A stretch of DNA of 64,000 bases from Staphylococcus haemolyticus (GTDB lineage Bacteria; Bacillota; Bacilli; Staphylococcales; Staphylococcaceae): contig NZ_CP035291.1 of the NCBI RefSeq assembly GCF_006094395.1, forward strand, positions 1,178,001 to 1,242,000, in the 5' to 3' direction. Shown one piece after another: positions 19,847-28,894 of this stretch; the first letter of the stretch is position 1, and every line of letters begins with the position of its first letter. The notes under the pieces were generated by a model. That model was not told the origin of the DNA and did not search any database. It was given only the letters and a program-made list of their open reading frames with translations. The position numbers and the translations under genes were made by a program.

Positions 19847-20317
19847 ATGAAATGCCCAAAATGTAGTTCAACACATTCGCGTGTAGTTGATTCTAGACAT
19901 GCGGATGATGCAAATGCAATTAGAAGAAGAAGAGAATGCGAAAATTGTGGTACTCGATTTACGACGTTCGAACATATAGAAGTAAGTCCATTAATTGTCG
20001 TAAAAAAAGATGGAACTCGAGAACAATTTTTAAGAGAGAAAATTTTAAATGGTCTTGTTAGATCTTGTGAAAAGAGACCAGTACGTTATCAACAATTAGA
20101 AGATATTACTAATAAAGTTGAATGGCAGCTACGTGATAGCGGACAAACTGAAATATCTTCGCGAGATATTGGTGAACATGTTATGAACCTGTTGATGCAT
20201 GTCGATCAAGTTTCTTATGTGAGATTTGCTTCAGTTTATAAAGAGTTTAAAGATGTTGATCAATTGTTAGCATCAATGCAAGGTATCTTGAACGATAATA
20301 AACGGAGTGATCTATAA
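19847..20317 (+). CDS. nrdR: Transcriptional repressor NrdR
   Basis: NrdR represses ribonucleotide reductase genes in response to ATP and dATP. The 156-residue protein has a zinc ribbon at 1-34 (CPKCSS and CENCGTRF) and an ATP-cone domain at about 49-139. I chose the ATG at 19847, preceded by AGAGGGTG, which gives the standard [17 protein letters not shown] start; the in-frame ATG upstream is in the leader. The dnaB start codon directly follows the stop, so nrdR-dnaB-dnaI form an operon that joins control of dNTP supply with replication initiation genes. Confidence 0.95.
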   Translation: MKCPKCSSTHSRVVDSRHADDANAIRRRRECENCGTRFTTFEHIEVSPLIVVKKDGTREQFLREKILNGLVRSCEKRPVRYQQLEDITNKVEWQLRDSGQTEISSRDIGEHVMNLLMHVDQVSYVRFASVYKEFKDVDQLLASMQGILNDNKRSDL

Positions 20318-21703
20318 ATGAGTTTACAATCGTATGAGTATGGTTTGAGTCCACATGACGGTTTTAAAGTGTATCGTCAGTTCCAATTTAATCATAATCA
20401 TTTGGAAATACTTAATAGATTGTATATGCCATTAATTGGCGCGCAAGCGATAGGTACATATCACTTTATGAACCAATTCGTGAATAGTGATGACACATTA
20501 ACGCATTACACAATAATGAATGAATTGAAAATGAATTTATCAGAATTTAGACAGTATATGGATTTATTGGAAGCAATCGGTTTATTTAAAACATATGTAA
20601 AGCATGATGAACGACAATCATTTTTTATTTACGAATTGATACAACCACCAACTGCCTATCAATTTTTTAATGATCCTATGTTATCAATTTATCTATATAA
20701 CCAAGTCGATAAACAACGTTTTAAAAGCTTAAAAAATTATTTTAAAAAGCATGATTTTGATTTAAGTGGGTTTCAACAAGTAACTCGCAAGTTTACTGAT
20801 GTTTTTAAAATTCCACACTCAAGCGTTACTATTGATGCTTCATCAATTAAAAAAGAAAAACCATATCATGGTATTGATTTATCCAATGTATCATTTGATT
20901 TTGAGATTTTAAAAGAAATGCTACGTCATCATTTTATTAGCGATGAAATTATAACTAAAGAAGCTAGAGATTTAATTGTTCAATTGGCTACATTGTATGG
21001 TTTAACAGAAGATGCTATGAAACGAATTATATTGAATTCTATTACAAGTAATCAACAATTATCATACGAAGAAATGAGAAAGCATGCACGTTCGTATTAT
21101 TTAATTGAACATAATCAACAATTACCTGAATTAGAGCCTAAGGCAAGTAATCATAATGAAGTGAATAGTAACAATCAATCTGTGTCTTCAAGTCAACCAA
21201 CTTCCAATGATGATTGGTTTCAATTGTTAGAGGAAACAAGTCCAGTAGATATGTTGGCGTCATGGTCAGAATCAGAACCAACATTTCAACAAAAGAAAAT
21301 GATTGAAGAGTTAGTCGAAAGAGAAAAATTAAGCTTTGGTGTAATTAATATTCTTTTACAATTTGTAATGCTAAAAAATGAGATGAAACTACCTAAAACA
21401 TATATTTTAGAAATCGCATCTAATTGGAAAAAATTAGGTATTAAGACTGCAAAAGAAGCATATAACTATGCGTTAAAAGCAAATGAATCAAAATCAGAAT
21501 ATAAAGGTAATGACCAACGTCAATCAAGAAAGCGTTATTCAAAATCACGTGAGATTGTATCTAGAGAAAAAACACCTAAATGGTTAAAAAATAGAGGTCA
21601 AGAAAAAACTGATAAAGAAACGACTAAAGAAGAACAAGAACAGTTTGAAAAGGAAAGAGCTGCGTTTCGTGAACAACTAAAACGCGATTGGGAGGAGGAT
21701 TAA
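20318..21703 (+). CDS. dnaB: Replication initiation and membrane attachment protein DnaB
   Basis: In Firmicutes DnaB works with DnaD and DnaI to load the replicative helicase at oriC and at restart sites, and it links the origin to the membrane. The 461-residue protein has the two DnaB/DnaD-type helical domains (about 1-160 and 300-400). A Ser/Asn/Gln-rich linker near 270-295 and a basic, charged C-terminal tail with SRKRYSKSR and a Lys/Glu-rich end follow. It abuts nrdR and is followed immediately by dnaI, its functional partner. It should not be confused with the Gram-negative helicase of the same name. Confidence 0.93.
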   Translation: MSLQSYEYGLSPHDGFKVYRQFQFNHNHLEILNRLYMPLIGAQAIGTYHFMNQFVNSDDTLTHYTIMNELKMNLSEFRQYMDLLEAIGLFKTYVKHDERQSFFIYELIQPPTAYQFFNDPMLSIYLYNQVDKQRFKSLKNYFKKHDFDLSGFQQVTRKFTDVFKIPHSSVTIDASSIKKEKPYHGIDLSNVSFDFEILKEMLRHHFISDEIITKEARDLIVQLATLYGLTEDAMKRIILNSITSNQQLSYEEMRKHARSYYLIEHNQQLPELEPKASNHNEVNSNNQSVSSSQPTSNDDWFQLLEETSPVDMLASWSESEPTFQQKKMIEELVEREKLSFGVINILLQFVMLKNEMKLPKTYILEIASNWKKLGIKTAKEAYNYALKANESKSEYKGNDQRQSRKRYSKSREIVSREKTPKWLKNRGQEKTDKETTKEEQEQFEKERAAFREQLKRDWEED

Positions 21704-22624
21704 ATGAAATCATTCAATAGTATTATCAAATCAAATGGCGATTTAGAAAAAAGAATTGCTAAAATTAAAAAACAAGTCGTTAACGATCCTGATGTTAAAT
21801 CATTTTTAAATGAACATCAATCTGAATTGACCAATGAAATCATTGATAATGACTTAAATGTGTTGCAAGAGTATAAAGATCAACAAAAAAATTATGATGG
21901 GCATGATTATGAAAATTGTCCGAACTTTGTTAAGGGTCATGTTCCTGAATTATATATCGACAATAATAGAATTAAAATACGTTATAACATGTGCCCTTGC
22001 AAAATTAAACACGATGAAGAAAGATTTAATTCTCACTTAATCACATCACACCATATGCAACGTGATACATTAAACGCTAAGATGAAAGATATTTATGACA
22101 CTGATTTGAACCGATTAGTTATTGCTAAAAATGTAAATGATATCTGTAAACAATTAGTTAATGGAGAAAATGTAAAAGGAATGTATATTCACGGCCCATT
22201 TGGAACAGGGAAATCATTTATTCTAGGTGCAATTGCCAATCAACTTAAAGCTAAAAGTGTTGCTTCTACGATTGTTTATTTACCTGAATATATTCGCACA
22301 CTCAAAAGTGGTTTCAGAGATGGGAGTTATGAAACAAAGTTACAACGAATAAGAGAGGCAAATATATTAATGATAGATGATATAGGTGCGGAAGAAGTAA
22401 CACCTTGGGTTAGAGATGAAGTAATTGGACCATTATTACACTATCGCATGGTTCAAGAACTACCAACGTTTTTCTCATCGAATTTAAATTTTGAAGAGCT
22501 AGAACATCATTTATCTATTACACGTGAAGGTGCGGAAGAAACAAAAGCCGCTAGAATTATTGAAAGAATTAAATCTTTATCAACGCCATATTATTTGGAT
22601 GGTAAAAATTTAAGAAACAATTGA
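21704..22624 (+). CDS. dnaI: Primosomal helicase loader DnaI
   Basis: DnaI is the AAA+ ATPase that loads the hexameric replicative helicase onto DNA. The 306-residue protein has an N-terminal helicase-binding domain with a zinc site (Cys near 71 and CPC near 102). The C-terminal ATPase has Walker A GPFGTGKS near 164, Walker B ILMIDDIGAE and an arginine finger region REGAEETKAARIIER. The ATG directly follows the dnaB stop codon, with GGAGGAGG just upstream in dnaB. The stop codon lies inside the -35 of the thrS promoter. Confidence 0.95.
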   Translation: MKSFNSIIKSNGDLEKRIAKIKKQVVNDPDVKSFLNEHQSELTNEIIDNDLNVLQEYKDQQKNYDGHDYENCPNFVKGHVPELYIDNNRIKIRYNMCPCKIKHDEERFNSHLITSHHMQRDTLNAKMKDIYDTDLNRLVIAKNVNDICKQLVNGENVKGMYIHGPFGTGKSFILGAIANQLKAKSVASTIVYLPEYIRTLKSGFRDGSYETKLQRIREANILMIDDIGAEEVTPWVRDEVIGPLLHYRMVQELPTFFSSNLNFEELEHHLSITREGAEETKAARIIERIKSLSTPYYLDGKNLRNN

Positions 22625-22648
22625 AATTTAAAATAACTATTGTATAAT
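22621..22648 (+). promoter_or_regulatory. Promoter of the thrS T-box leader
   Basis: TTGAAA (22621-22626) and TATAAT (22643-22648) are 16 bp apart, with an extended TG before the -10. The -35 overlaps the dnaI stop codon. Confidence 0.8.
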
Positions 22649-22654
22649 TAAGAT

Positions 22655-22891
22655 AAATCTTAATCGTTGAAATAGTTGAAGATATGATAATTTAATCCAT
22701 GTTATACAGCGAGCTAATGTATGATGAGAGATTAGCTAATAAATTAAATTATTACTCCTTCATCATTAGGTGTTGGTAATCAATGCCCGGCTCAAGACCG
22801 TTATCTTAAGTAGAGATATTTAGCTATTGCTAAATAACTAGGGTGGTACCACGACGAACTCGTCCCTTTTTTTAGGGGCGAGTTTTTTATT
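22655..22891 (+). promoter_or_regulatory. T-box leader of thrS
   Basis: The leader has the T-box core AGGGTGGTACCACG at about 22840-22853, followed by a terminator stem (AACTCGTCCCT with AGGGGCGAGTT) and a T run ending near 22891. Uncharged tRNA-Thr pairing with the UGGN bulge would form the antiterminator and let RNA polymerase reach thrS. An ACT triplet near 22752 in the stem I region could be the specifier codon, but I could not fold the RNA to confirm it. This element fills the gap between dnaI and thrS. Confidence 0.92.
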
Positions 22892-22927
22892 TCAACGAAA
22901 TTAGAATTTAATTATGGAGGTTTTCTA

Positions 22928-24865
22928 ATGGATCAAATAAATGTTCAATTCCCAGATGGAAATTCGAAAGCGTTTGATAAAGGCATTACAACTGAAGAAA
23001 TTGCACAATCAATTAGCCCTGGATTAAGAAAAAAAGCGGTTGCTGGTAAATTTAAAAATCAAATGGTCGATTTAACTAGACCGTTAGAAGAAGACGGTTC
23101 AATTGAAATTGTGACTCCAGGTAGTGATGAAGCGCTTGAAGTTTTACGTCATTCTACTGCCCATTTAATGGCCCAAGCTTTAAAACGTTTATATGGGGAT
23201 GTTAAGTTTGGAGTTGGCCCTGTTATAGACGGTGGATTCTATTATGATTTTGATATGGATGAAAAGGTTTCGTCAGATGACTTTGAAAAAATTGAAAAAA
23301 CGATGAAACAAATTGTTGATGAAAATCATAAAATTGAACGTAAAGTTGTATCAAGAGAAGAAGCTAAATCATTCTTCAAAGATGATCCTTATAAATTGGA
23401 ATTAATAGACGCTATACCTGAAGATGAAAGTGTTACTTTGTATTCGCAAGGTGAATTTACTGATTTATGTCGTGGTGTACACGTTCCTTCAACTTCAAAA
23501 ATCAAAGAATTTAAATTACTTTCAACTGCCGGTGCATATTGGCGTGGTGACAGCAATAACAAAATGTTACAGCGTATTTATGGTACAGCATTCTTTGATA
23601 AAAAAGATTTGAAAGCACATTTAGAGATGCTTGAAGAGCGTCGTGAGCGTGATCACCGTCGAATTGGTAAAGATTTAGAGCTATTCACTAATAATCAATT
23701 AGTAGGTGCAGGTCTTCCATTATGGTTGCCTAATGGTGCTACAATTCGTAGAGAAATTGAACGTTATATAGTTGATAAAGAGGTAAGTATGGGTTATGAC
23801 CACGTATATACTCCAGTGTTAGCAAATGTTGAGTTATACAAAACTTCTGGACACTGGGATCATTATAGAGATGATATGTTCCCACCAATGAAATTAGATG
23901 AAACAGAAGAAATGGTATTACGACCTATGAATTGTCCACATCATATGATGGTCTATAATAATCGTCCTCATTCTTATCGTGAACTACCTATCCGTATTGC
24001 AGAATTAGGAACTATGCACAGATATGAAGCTAGTGGTGCTGTATCAGGATTACAACGTGTACGTGGAATGACATTAAACGATTCACACATATTTGTTAGA
24101 CCTGATCAAATTAAAGATGAATTTAAACGTGTTGTTAACATGATTCAAGAAGTATATAGTGACTTTGGCTTTGAAGATTACACATTCAGATTAAGTTACA
24201 GAGATCCAGAAGATAAAGAGAAGTATATGGATGATGATGAAATGTGGAACAAAGCTGAAACTATGTTAAAAGAAGCAGTCGATGAAATGGGATTACCATA
24301 TGTTGAAGCAATTGGTGAAGCGGCATTCTATGGTCCAAAACTAGATGTTCAAGTTAAGACTGCTATGGGTAAAGAAGAAACTTTATCAACTGCTCAAATT
24401 GATTTCTTATTGCCAGAACGTTTTGAACTAACATACATCGGTAGCGATGGTGAAAATCATCGTCCAGTAGTTATTCATCGTGGCGTAGTTTCAACTATGG
24501 AACGATTTGTAGCGTTCTTAACTGAAGAAACTAAGGGTGCATTCCCAACTTGGTTAGCACCTAAACAAGTTGAAATAATACCTGTTAATGTTGACTTACA
24601 TTATGACTATGCTAGAAATTTACAAGATGAATTAAAATCACAAGGTGTACGTGTAGAAATTGATGACCGTAATGAAAAAATGGGGTACAAAATTCGTGAA
24701 GCACAAATGCAAAAAATACCTTATCAAATAGTTGTTGGTGATAAAGAAGTTGAAAACAATCAAGTCAATGTACGTAAATACGGCTCTCAAGATCAAGAAA
24801 CAGTTGAAAAAGATGAATTTATTTGGAATTTAGTAGATGAAATTCGTTTGAAAAAACATAGATAG
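22928..24865 (+). CDS. thrS: Threonyl-tRNA synthetase
   Basis: ThrS charges tRNA-Thr and edits mischarged serine. The 645-residue protein has an N-terminal TGS domain (1-63), an editing domain with [13 protein letters not shown] near residue 77, and the class II catalytic core. The core has zinc ligands in MNCPHHM and VIHRG and motif 2 [20 protein letters not shown]. The anticodon-binding domain occupies about 540-645. GGAGG precedes the ATG. Expression is controlled by the T-box leader just upstream. No terminator follows: the lysP promoter begins 3 bp after the stop codon. Confidence 0.97.
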   Translation: MDQINVQFPDGNSKAFDKGITTEEIAQSISPGLRKKAVAGKFKNQMVDLTRPLEEDGSIEIVTPGSDEALEVLRHSTAHLMAQALKRLYGDVKFGVGPVIDGGFYYDFDMDEKVSSDDFEKIEKTMKQIVDENHKIERKVVSREEAKSFFKDDPYKLELIDAIPEDESVTLYSQGEFTDLCRGVHVPSTSKIKEFKLLSTAGAYWRGDSNNKMLQRIYGTAFFDKKDLKAHLEMLEERRERDHRRIGKDLELFTNNQLVGAGLPLWLPNGATIRREIERYIVDKEVSMGYDHVYTPVLANVELYKTSGHWDHYRDDMFPPMKLDETEEMVLRPMNCPHHMMVYNNRPHSYRELPIRIAELGTMHRYEASGAVSGLQRVRGMTLNDSHIFVRPDQIKDEFKRVVNMIQEVYSDFGFEDYTFRLSYRDPEDKEKYMDDDEMWNKAETMLKEAVDEMGLPYVEAIGEAAFYGPKLDVQVKTAMGKEETLSTAQIDFLLPERFELTYIGSDGENHRPVVIHRGVVSTMERFVAFLTEETKGAFPTWLAPKQVEIIPVNVDLHYDYARNLQDELKSQGVRVEIDDRNEKMGYKIREAQMQKIPYQIVVGDKEVENNQVNVRKYGSQDQETVEKDEFIWNLVDEIRLKKHR

Positions 24866-24867
24866 TC

Positions 24868-24896
24868 TTGATAAAAATGATAGCTTAATGTATATT
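24868..24896 (+). promoter_or_regulatory. Promoter of the lysP riboswitch leader
   Basis: TTGATA (24868-24873) and TATATT (24891-24896) are 17 bp apart and directly precede the lysine riboswitch. Confidence 0.75.
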
Positions 24897-24914
24897 ACTA
24901 TATAGTTAATTAAA

Positions 24915-25138
24915 AAAAGAGTTAGAGGTTGCGTCTTTAATTAGTAACACTTCAGAAGTTATTAAGGAACGTATGTTGAAAGTGTGGAAGGTAAAGATGC
25001 CGAAATGAATGATACCCTTAATTATCATTTGTTGGGACAGTTATCGAAAAGAAACTGTACTGTCACAATTTGTGATGTGCTACCGACATAGATTAAGCAG
25101 ATGGTTGCATATCTAAAGGTATGCAACCATTTTTTTAT
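24915..25138 (+). promoter_or_regulatory. Lysine riboswitch (L-box) controlling lysP
   Basis: The leader has the lysine-riboswitch hallmarks in order: AGAGGTTGCG near 24924, TTAGTAAC, GGAAGGTAAAGATGCCGAAATG near 24988-25008, and TTGGGACAG paired with ACTGTCAC near 25034-25067. It ends in a strong terminator, ATGGTTGCATA paired with TATGCAACCAT, with seven T (25101-25137). Bound lysine should favour the terminator and turn lysP off. With its promoter it fills the 384-bp gap between thrS and lysP. Confidence 0.9.
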
Positions 25139-25249
25139 GCTTTAAAGAATTATAAACTATTTGGAAGTATAATTTGAATGCGTTCATAATCATCGCATAA
25201 CACAACAAAACTATTTTAGTTAGCCTCTACTGTAAGAAAGGGAGCTTCT

Positions 25250-26743
25250 ATGAAAAAAGTCGAAAATCAAGATGATGGAATCAAAAGAGGACTGAAGGAC
25301 CGCCATATTTCTATGATAGCAATGGGTGGTTGTATCGGTACCGGATTATTTATGACCTCTGGGGGAGCAATACACGATGCAGGGGCATTAGGTGCTTTAA
25401 TTGCATATGCGATTATTGGAGCTATGGTATTCTTCCTCATGACATCTTTAGGTGAAATGGCAACGTATTTACCAGTGTCTGGTTCATTTAGTACTTACGC
25501 AACACGTTTTGTAGATCCATCTTTAGGATTTGCGTTAGGTTGGAACTATTGGTTTAACTGGGTTATTACAGTTGCAGCAGATGTAACCATTGCTGCACAA
25601 GTCATTCAATATTGGACACCTATGGCTGGTATTCCAGCATGGGTTTGGAGTTGTATATTCTTAGTTATTATATTCGCACTAAACTCTTTATCTGTTAGAG
25701 TTTATGGTGAAAGTGAATATTGGTTCGCTTTAATCAAAGTTGTAACAGTCATTATCTTTATCATTATTGGTCTTTTAACGATACTAGGTATTATGGGTGG
25801 AGAATTTGTAGGTTTCGAGACATTTACGAAAGGTGACGGACCAATTCTAGGTGGTAACTTAGGTGGAAGTTTATTATCAATTCTAGGCGTCTTCCTAGTT
25901 GCTGGATTCTCATTCCAAGGTACAGAGTTAATTGGTATTACAGCTGGAGAATCTGAAAATCCAGAACGCGCTGTACCTAAAGCTATTAAACAAGTATTCT
26001 GGAGAATATTATTATTCTACATATTAGCAATATTTGTTATAGGTATGTTAATCCCTTACGATAGTAATGCATTGATGGGTGGCGATGATAATATTGCTAC
26101 TTCTCCATTTACACTCGTGTTTAAAAATGCTGGGTTAGCTTTTGCGGCATCATTTATGAATGCAGTTATTTTAACATCAGTTTTATCAGCAGGTAATTCA
26201 GGTATGTATGCATCAACACGAATGTTATATTCTATGAGTAAAGATAAATTAGCTTTCCATTCATTTGGTAAAACGAATAAATATGGTGTGCCATACTTAT
26301 CTTTATTTGCGACAGCGATTTTAGTTGTTATTATTTTCTTAGTGCAAAAACTAAGTGGTGACGCATATGAATATATTGTTGCTGCAAGTGGTATGACAGG
26401 CTTTATCGCATGGGTAGGTATTGCAATTAGTCACTACAGATTTAGAAGAGCTTTCGAAAAACAACATCATAGTAAAAGGGAGTTGAAGTATAAAGCTAAA
26501 TGGTTCCCATTCGGTCCTATATTCGCAGGCTTGCTCTGTGTGATTGTCATAATCGGGCAAGATGTTGATTTTATTAAAACAGGTCATTTCGATTTAAATC
26601 GCTTCATTATCACATATATGGGAATCCCAGTTTTCTTAGTATTCTTTATTTATCATAAATTGAGATATAAAACGAAGATAATTCCATTAGATAAAGTAGA
26701 TTTAAGACAAGATGTTTCAATGGATGAAGTAAAACATCACTAA
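25250..26743 (+). CDS. lysP: Lysine permease LysP
   Basis: This APC-superfamily transporter imports L-lysine. The 497-residue protein has about 12 hydrophobic segments, the N-terminal GGCIGTGLFMTSGG loop, and the conserved ELIGITAGESENP loop near residue 225, all typical of the LysP branch. The lysine riboswitch in its leader supports lysine as the substrate independently of homology. AAAGGGAGC precedes the ATG. There is no terminator after the gene; the infC promoter starts 15 bp after the stop codon. Confidence 0.94.
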   Translation: MKKVENQDDGIKRGLKDRHISMIAMGGCIGTGLFMTSGGAIHDAGALGALIAYAIIGAMVFFLMTSLGEMATYLPVSGSFSTYATRFVDPSLGFALGWNYWFNWVITVAADVTIAAQVIQYWTPMAGIPAWVWSCIFLVIIFALNSLSVRVYGESEYWFALIKVVTVIIFIIIGLLTILGIMGGEFVGFETFTKGDGPILGGNLGGSLLSILGVFLVAGFSFQGTELIGITAGESENPERAVPKAIKQVFWRILLFYILAIFVIGMLIPYDSNALMGGDDNIATSPFTLVFKNAGLAFAASFMNAVILTSVLSAGNSGMYASTRMLYSMSKDKLAFHSFGKTNKYGVPYLSLFATAILVVIIFLVQKLSGDAYEYIVAASGMTGFIAWVGIAISHYRFRRAFEKQHHSKRELKYKAKWFPFGPIFAGLLCVIVIIGQDVDFIKTGHFDLNRFIITYMGIPVFLVFFIYHKLRYKTKIIPLDKVDLRQDVSMDEVKHH

Positions 26744-26757
26744 TATTAAAATAATTG

Positions 26758-26786
26758 TTGACTTATATGATATACACTGATATGAT
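26758..26786 (+). promoter_or_regulatory. Promoter of infC-rpmI-rplT
   Basis: TTGACT (26758-26763) and TATGAT (26781-26786) are 17 bp apart. The transcript would begin near 26793. Confidence 0.8.
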
Positions 26787-26792
26787 TATTAA

Positions 26793-26932
26793 CGTTGAAT
26801 ACGAAACGTACCAAGTAGAAACACCCGTTTCTCACCTGTAGCGACGCATCAAGCAGTTGGCAGGTTAATCATGTCACACATTATATGTGTATGAGAGAAG
26901 AGCGGGCATTCTATGCTCGCTCTTTTTGCTTG
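26793..26932 (+). promoter_or_regulatory. Ribosomal protein L20 leader with attenuator
   Basis: The roughly 140-base leader ends in a terminator: AGAGCGGGCAT pairs with ATGCTCGCTCT and is followed by TTTTT (about 26898-26930). Earlier inverted segments (GAAACACCCG/CGTTTC-type pairing and ACCTG...CAGGT) could form the alternative structure bound by L20. In Bacillus and relatives L20 represses infC-rpmI-rplT through such a leader. Assignment as an L20 leader rests on position and the attenuator; I could not run a covariance model. Confidence 0.75.
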
Positions 26933-26965
26933 GAAAATTTCGTAAAATTTTGGGAGGTGTCAACC

Positions 26966-27484
26966 ATAGCAAAAGATCAAACGCAAGTTAACGAAAAGAT
27001 TCGCGCTAAAGAATTACGTTTAATTGGCCAAAATGGTGACCAAATTGGTGTTAAATCAAAACGAGAAGCATTAGAAATGGCTGAACGTGTTGAATTAGAT
27101 TTAGTAGTTGTAGCACCAAATGCTAAACCACCTGTTGCAAGAATTATGGATTATGGTAAATACAAATTCGAACAGCAGAAAAAAGAAAAAGAAATGAAAA
27201 AGAAACAAAAAGTTATCAATGTTAAAGAAATACGCCTAAGTCCAACTATTGAGGAACATGATTTCCAAACTAAGTTGAAAAATGGTCGTAAATTCTTATC
27301 TAAAGGCGATAAATGTAAAGTTTCTATTCGTTTCAGAGGTCGTGCAATCACTCATAAGGAAATTGGTCAGCGCGTATTAGAAAAATTCGCTGACGAATGT
27401 AAAGATATTGCCACTGTTGAACAGAAACCTAAAATGGAAGGGCGTCAAATGTTTATCATGTTAGCGCCTATTAACGAAAAATAA
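26966..27484 (+). CDS. infC: Translation initiation factor IF-3
   Basis: IF-3 keeps the 30S subunit free and rejects wrong start codons. The 172-residue protein has the N-terminal domain (1-75, with [13 protein letters not shown] and [16 protein letters not shown]), a Lys-rich linker and the C-terminal domain. I chose ATA at 26966 as start: GGGAGG ends 8 bases upstream, and the product then begins (M)[15 protein letters not shown], which lines up with the mature start of Bacillus-type IF-3. An in-frame GTG at 26957 lies inside the Shine-Dalgarno sequence and is unlikely. Rare start codons in infC are a known self-control device. First gene of infC-rpmI-rplT. Confidence 0.93.
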   Translation: MAKDQTQVNEKIRAKELRLIGQNGDQIGVKSKREALEMAERVELDLVVVAPNAKPPVARIMDYGKYKFEQQKKEKEMKKKQKVINVKEIRLSPTIEEHDFQTKLKNGRKFLSKGDKCKVSIRFRGRAITHKEIGQRVLEKFADECKDIATVEQKPKMEGRQMFIMLAPINEK

Positions 27485-27511
27485 TTCACTATTATTAGGA
27501 GGAAATGAATC

Positions 27512-27712
27512 ATGCCAAAAATGAAAACTCACCGTGGAGCAGCTAAACGTGTTAAAAGAACTGGTTCAGGTCAATTAAAACGTTCAAGAGCTTTCACATC
27601 ACACTTATTTGCAAATAAAAACACTAAACAAAAACGTAAATTACGTAAAGCTAAATTAGTTTCTAAAAGCGATATGAAACGAGTAAAACAATTATTAGCT
27701 TATAAAAAATAA
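27512..27712 (+). CDS. rpmI: 50S ribosomal protein L35
   Basis: The 66-residue basic protein begins [20 protein letters not shown], the L35 signature, and ends in a Lys/Arg-rich tail. It is part of the large ribosomal subunit. AGGAGG precedes the ATG. It is the middle gene of the infC-rpmI-rplT operon, the usual bacterial order. Confidence 0.97.
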
Positions 27713-27766
27713 TTGTAATTGATAAATGTACGATAATTAATTGTTATATCTAAGGAGGAATTTAAT

Positions 27767-28123
27767 ATGCCACGAGTTAAAGGTGGAACAGTAACAAGAG
27801 CACGTCGTAAAAAAACGATTAAATTAGCTAAAGGTTACTTCGGTGCTAAACACACATTATATAAAGTAGCAAAACAACAAGTAATGAAATCAGGTCAATA
27901 CGCTTTCCGTGACCGTCGTCAACGTAAACGTGATTTCCGTAAATTATGGATTACACGTATTAACGCAGCTGCACGTCAACATGACATGAGCTATTCAAGA
28001 TTAATGAACGGCTTGAAAAAAGCTGACATCAATATTAACCGTAAAATGCTTTCTGAAGTTGCTATTTCAGATGAAAAAGCTTTCGCAGAGTTAGTTTCAA
28101 AAGCTAAAGAAGCTTTAAAATAA
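27767..28123 (+). CDS. rplT: 50S ribosomal protein L20
   Basis: L20 is needed for early 50S assembly and is the expected repressor of its own operon through the leader at 26793-26932. The 118-residue protein begins [16 protein letters not shown], with the long basic N-terminal extension that binds 23S rRNA. The C-terminal globular part includes [25 protein letters not shown] precedes the ATG. A compact terminator follows. Confidence 0.97.
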   Translation: MPRVKGGTVTRARRKKTIKLAKGYFGAKHTLYKVAKQQVMKSGQYAFRDRRQRKRDFRKLWITRINAAARQHDMSYSRLMNGLKKADININRKMLSEVAISDEKAFAELVSKAKEALK

Positions 28124-28132
28124 TTGATTTAT

Positions 28133-28162
28133 AAAAGATGACTTTGAAGTCATCTTTTTTTG
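28133..28162 (+). terminator. Terminator of infC-rpmI-rplT
   Basis: AAGATGACT and AGTCATCTT form a perfect 9-bp stem with a short loop, followed by seven T and TG. Confidence 0.9.
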
Positions 28163-28273
28163 TTTTCAAATAATTAAGAATTGAAATTATAAATCGTTAA
28201 TGCACCTTTATTTGTTCTTTGGTGATCGAGTTTGATAAAATGCTAATTAAGAAATTATTGTAAGGAGAACACT

Positions 28274-28882
28274 ATGTCTAAATATGATGAGCAAATTATA
28301 GTTGTACCAAGAGATATCCTTTTTGAACAAGAGTCAAATGCTTTTAACGGCTTTTTAACTAAAAATGATCCACAAGGTGAAGCGATATTTAATACTTTTT
28401 CTAATTATGAAGTTAAAAGACGTGGAGATATGGAAGAAGATCCTTCATATAAACAATTAATATCATATTGTCTTTTAGAAAATGAGAAAAATGAAATATT
28501 AGTATACAAAAGATTAAGTGGTGGTGGAGAGTCACGTTTACATGGTCAATCTTCTATCGGTGTAGGTGGACACATGAATGATGTGATTGGCGCAAATTCT
28601 GTAAATGAAGTTTTAAGGGTAAATGCTCAAAGAGAGCTAGAAGAAGAAGTCGGTTTATTAGAAGCTAATTCTCAGAATTTGGAATATATAGGTTTTATAA
28701 ATGATGATACAAACGATGTGGGTAAAGTACATATAGGTGTAGTTTTTAAAATTAAAGTTAACTCAAATGATATTGAAGTACGTGAAACAGATACATTAAA
28801 AATTCAATGGTTAGAAAAAGAGCGTATTGATAATAATGATGAATTTGAAACATGGAGTGCATTAATTTTAAAAGATTTATAG
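28274..28882 (+). CDS. Nudix hydrolase family protein
   Basis: The 202-residue protein has a Nudix-type fold. Its box is recognisable as GGHMND at about residue 98 and RELEEEVGL at about 119-127, the REUXEEXGU half that binds the metal. The spacing between the two halves is longer than the standard 23-residue box. Such enzymes cleave nucleoside diphosphates linked to other groups; the substrate is unknown. The first 60 residues, MSKYDEQIIVVPRDILFEQE onward, form a conserved N-terminal extension. AAGGAGA precedes the ATG. Only 12 bp separate it from the next gene, so the two are co-transcribed. Confidence 0.82.
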   Translation: MSKYDEQIIVVPRDILFEQESNAFNGFLTKNDPQGEAIFNTFSNYEVKRRGDMEEDPSYKQLISYCLLENEKNEILVYKRLSGGGESRLHGQSSIGVGGHMNDVIGANSVNEVLRVNAQRELEEEVGLLEANSQNLEYIGFINDDTNDVGKVHIGVVFKIKVNSNDIEVRETDTLKIQWLEKERIDNNDEFETWSALILKDL

Positions 28883-28894
28883 GAGGGATACAAC

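Noticed and set aside
22680..22790. Definite specifier codon for the thrS T-box
   Set aside because: ACT near 22752 is possible, but without folding stem I the specifier loop cannot be located with certainty.
26885..26965. Longer N terminus of infC from ATG 26885
   Set aside because: This frame starts inside the attenuator hairpin of the L20 leader and encodes a non-conserved sequence.
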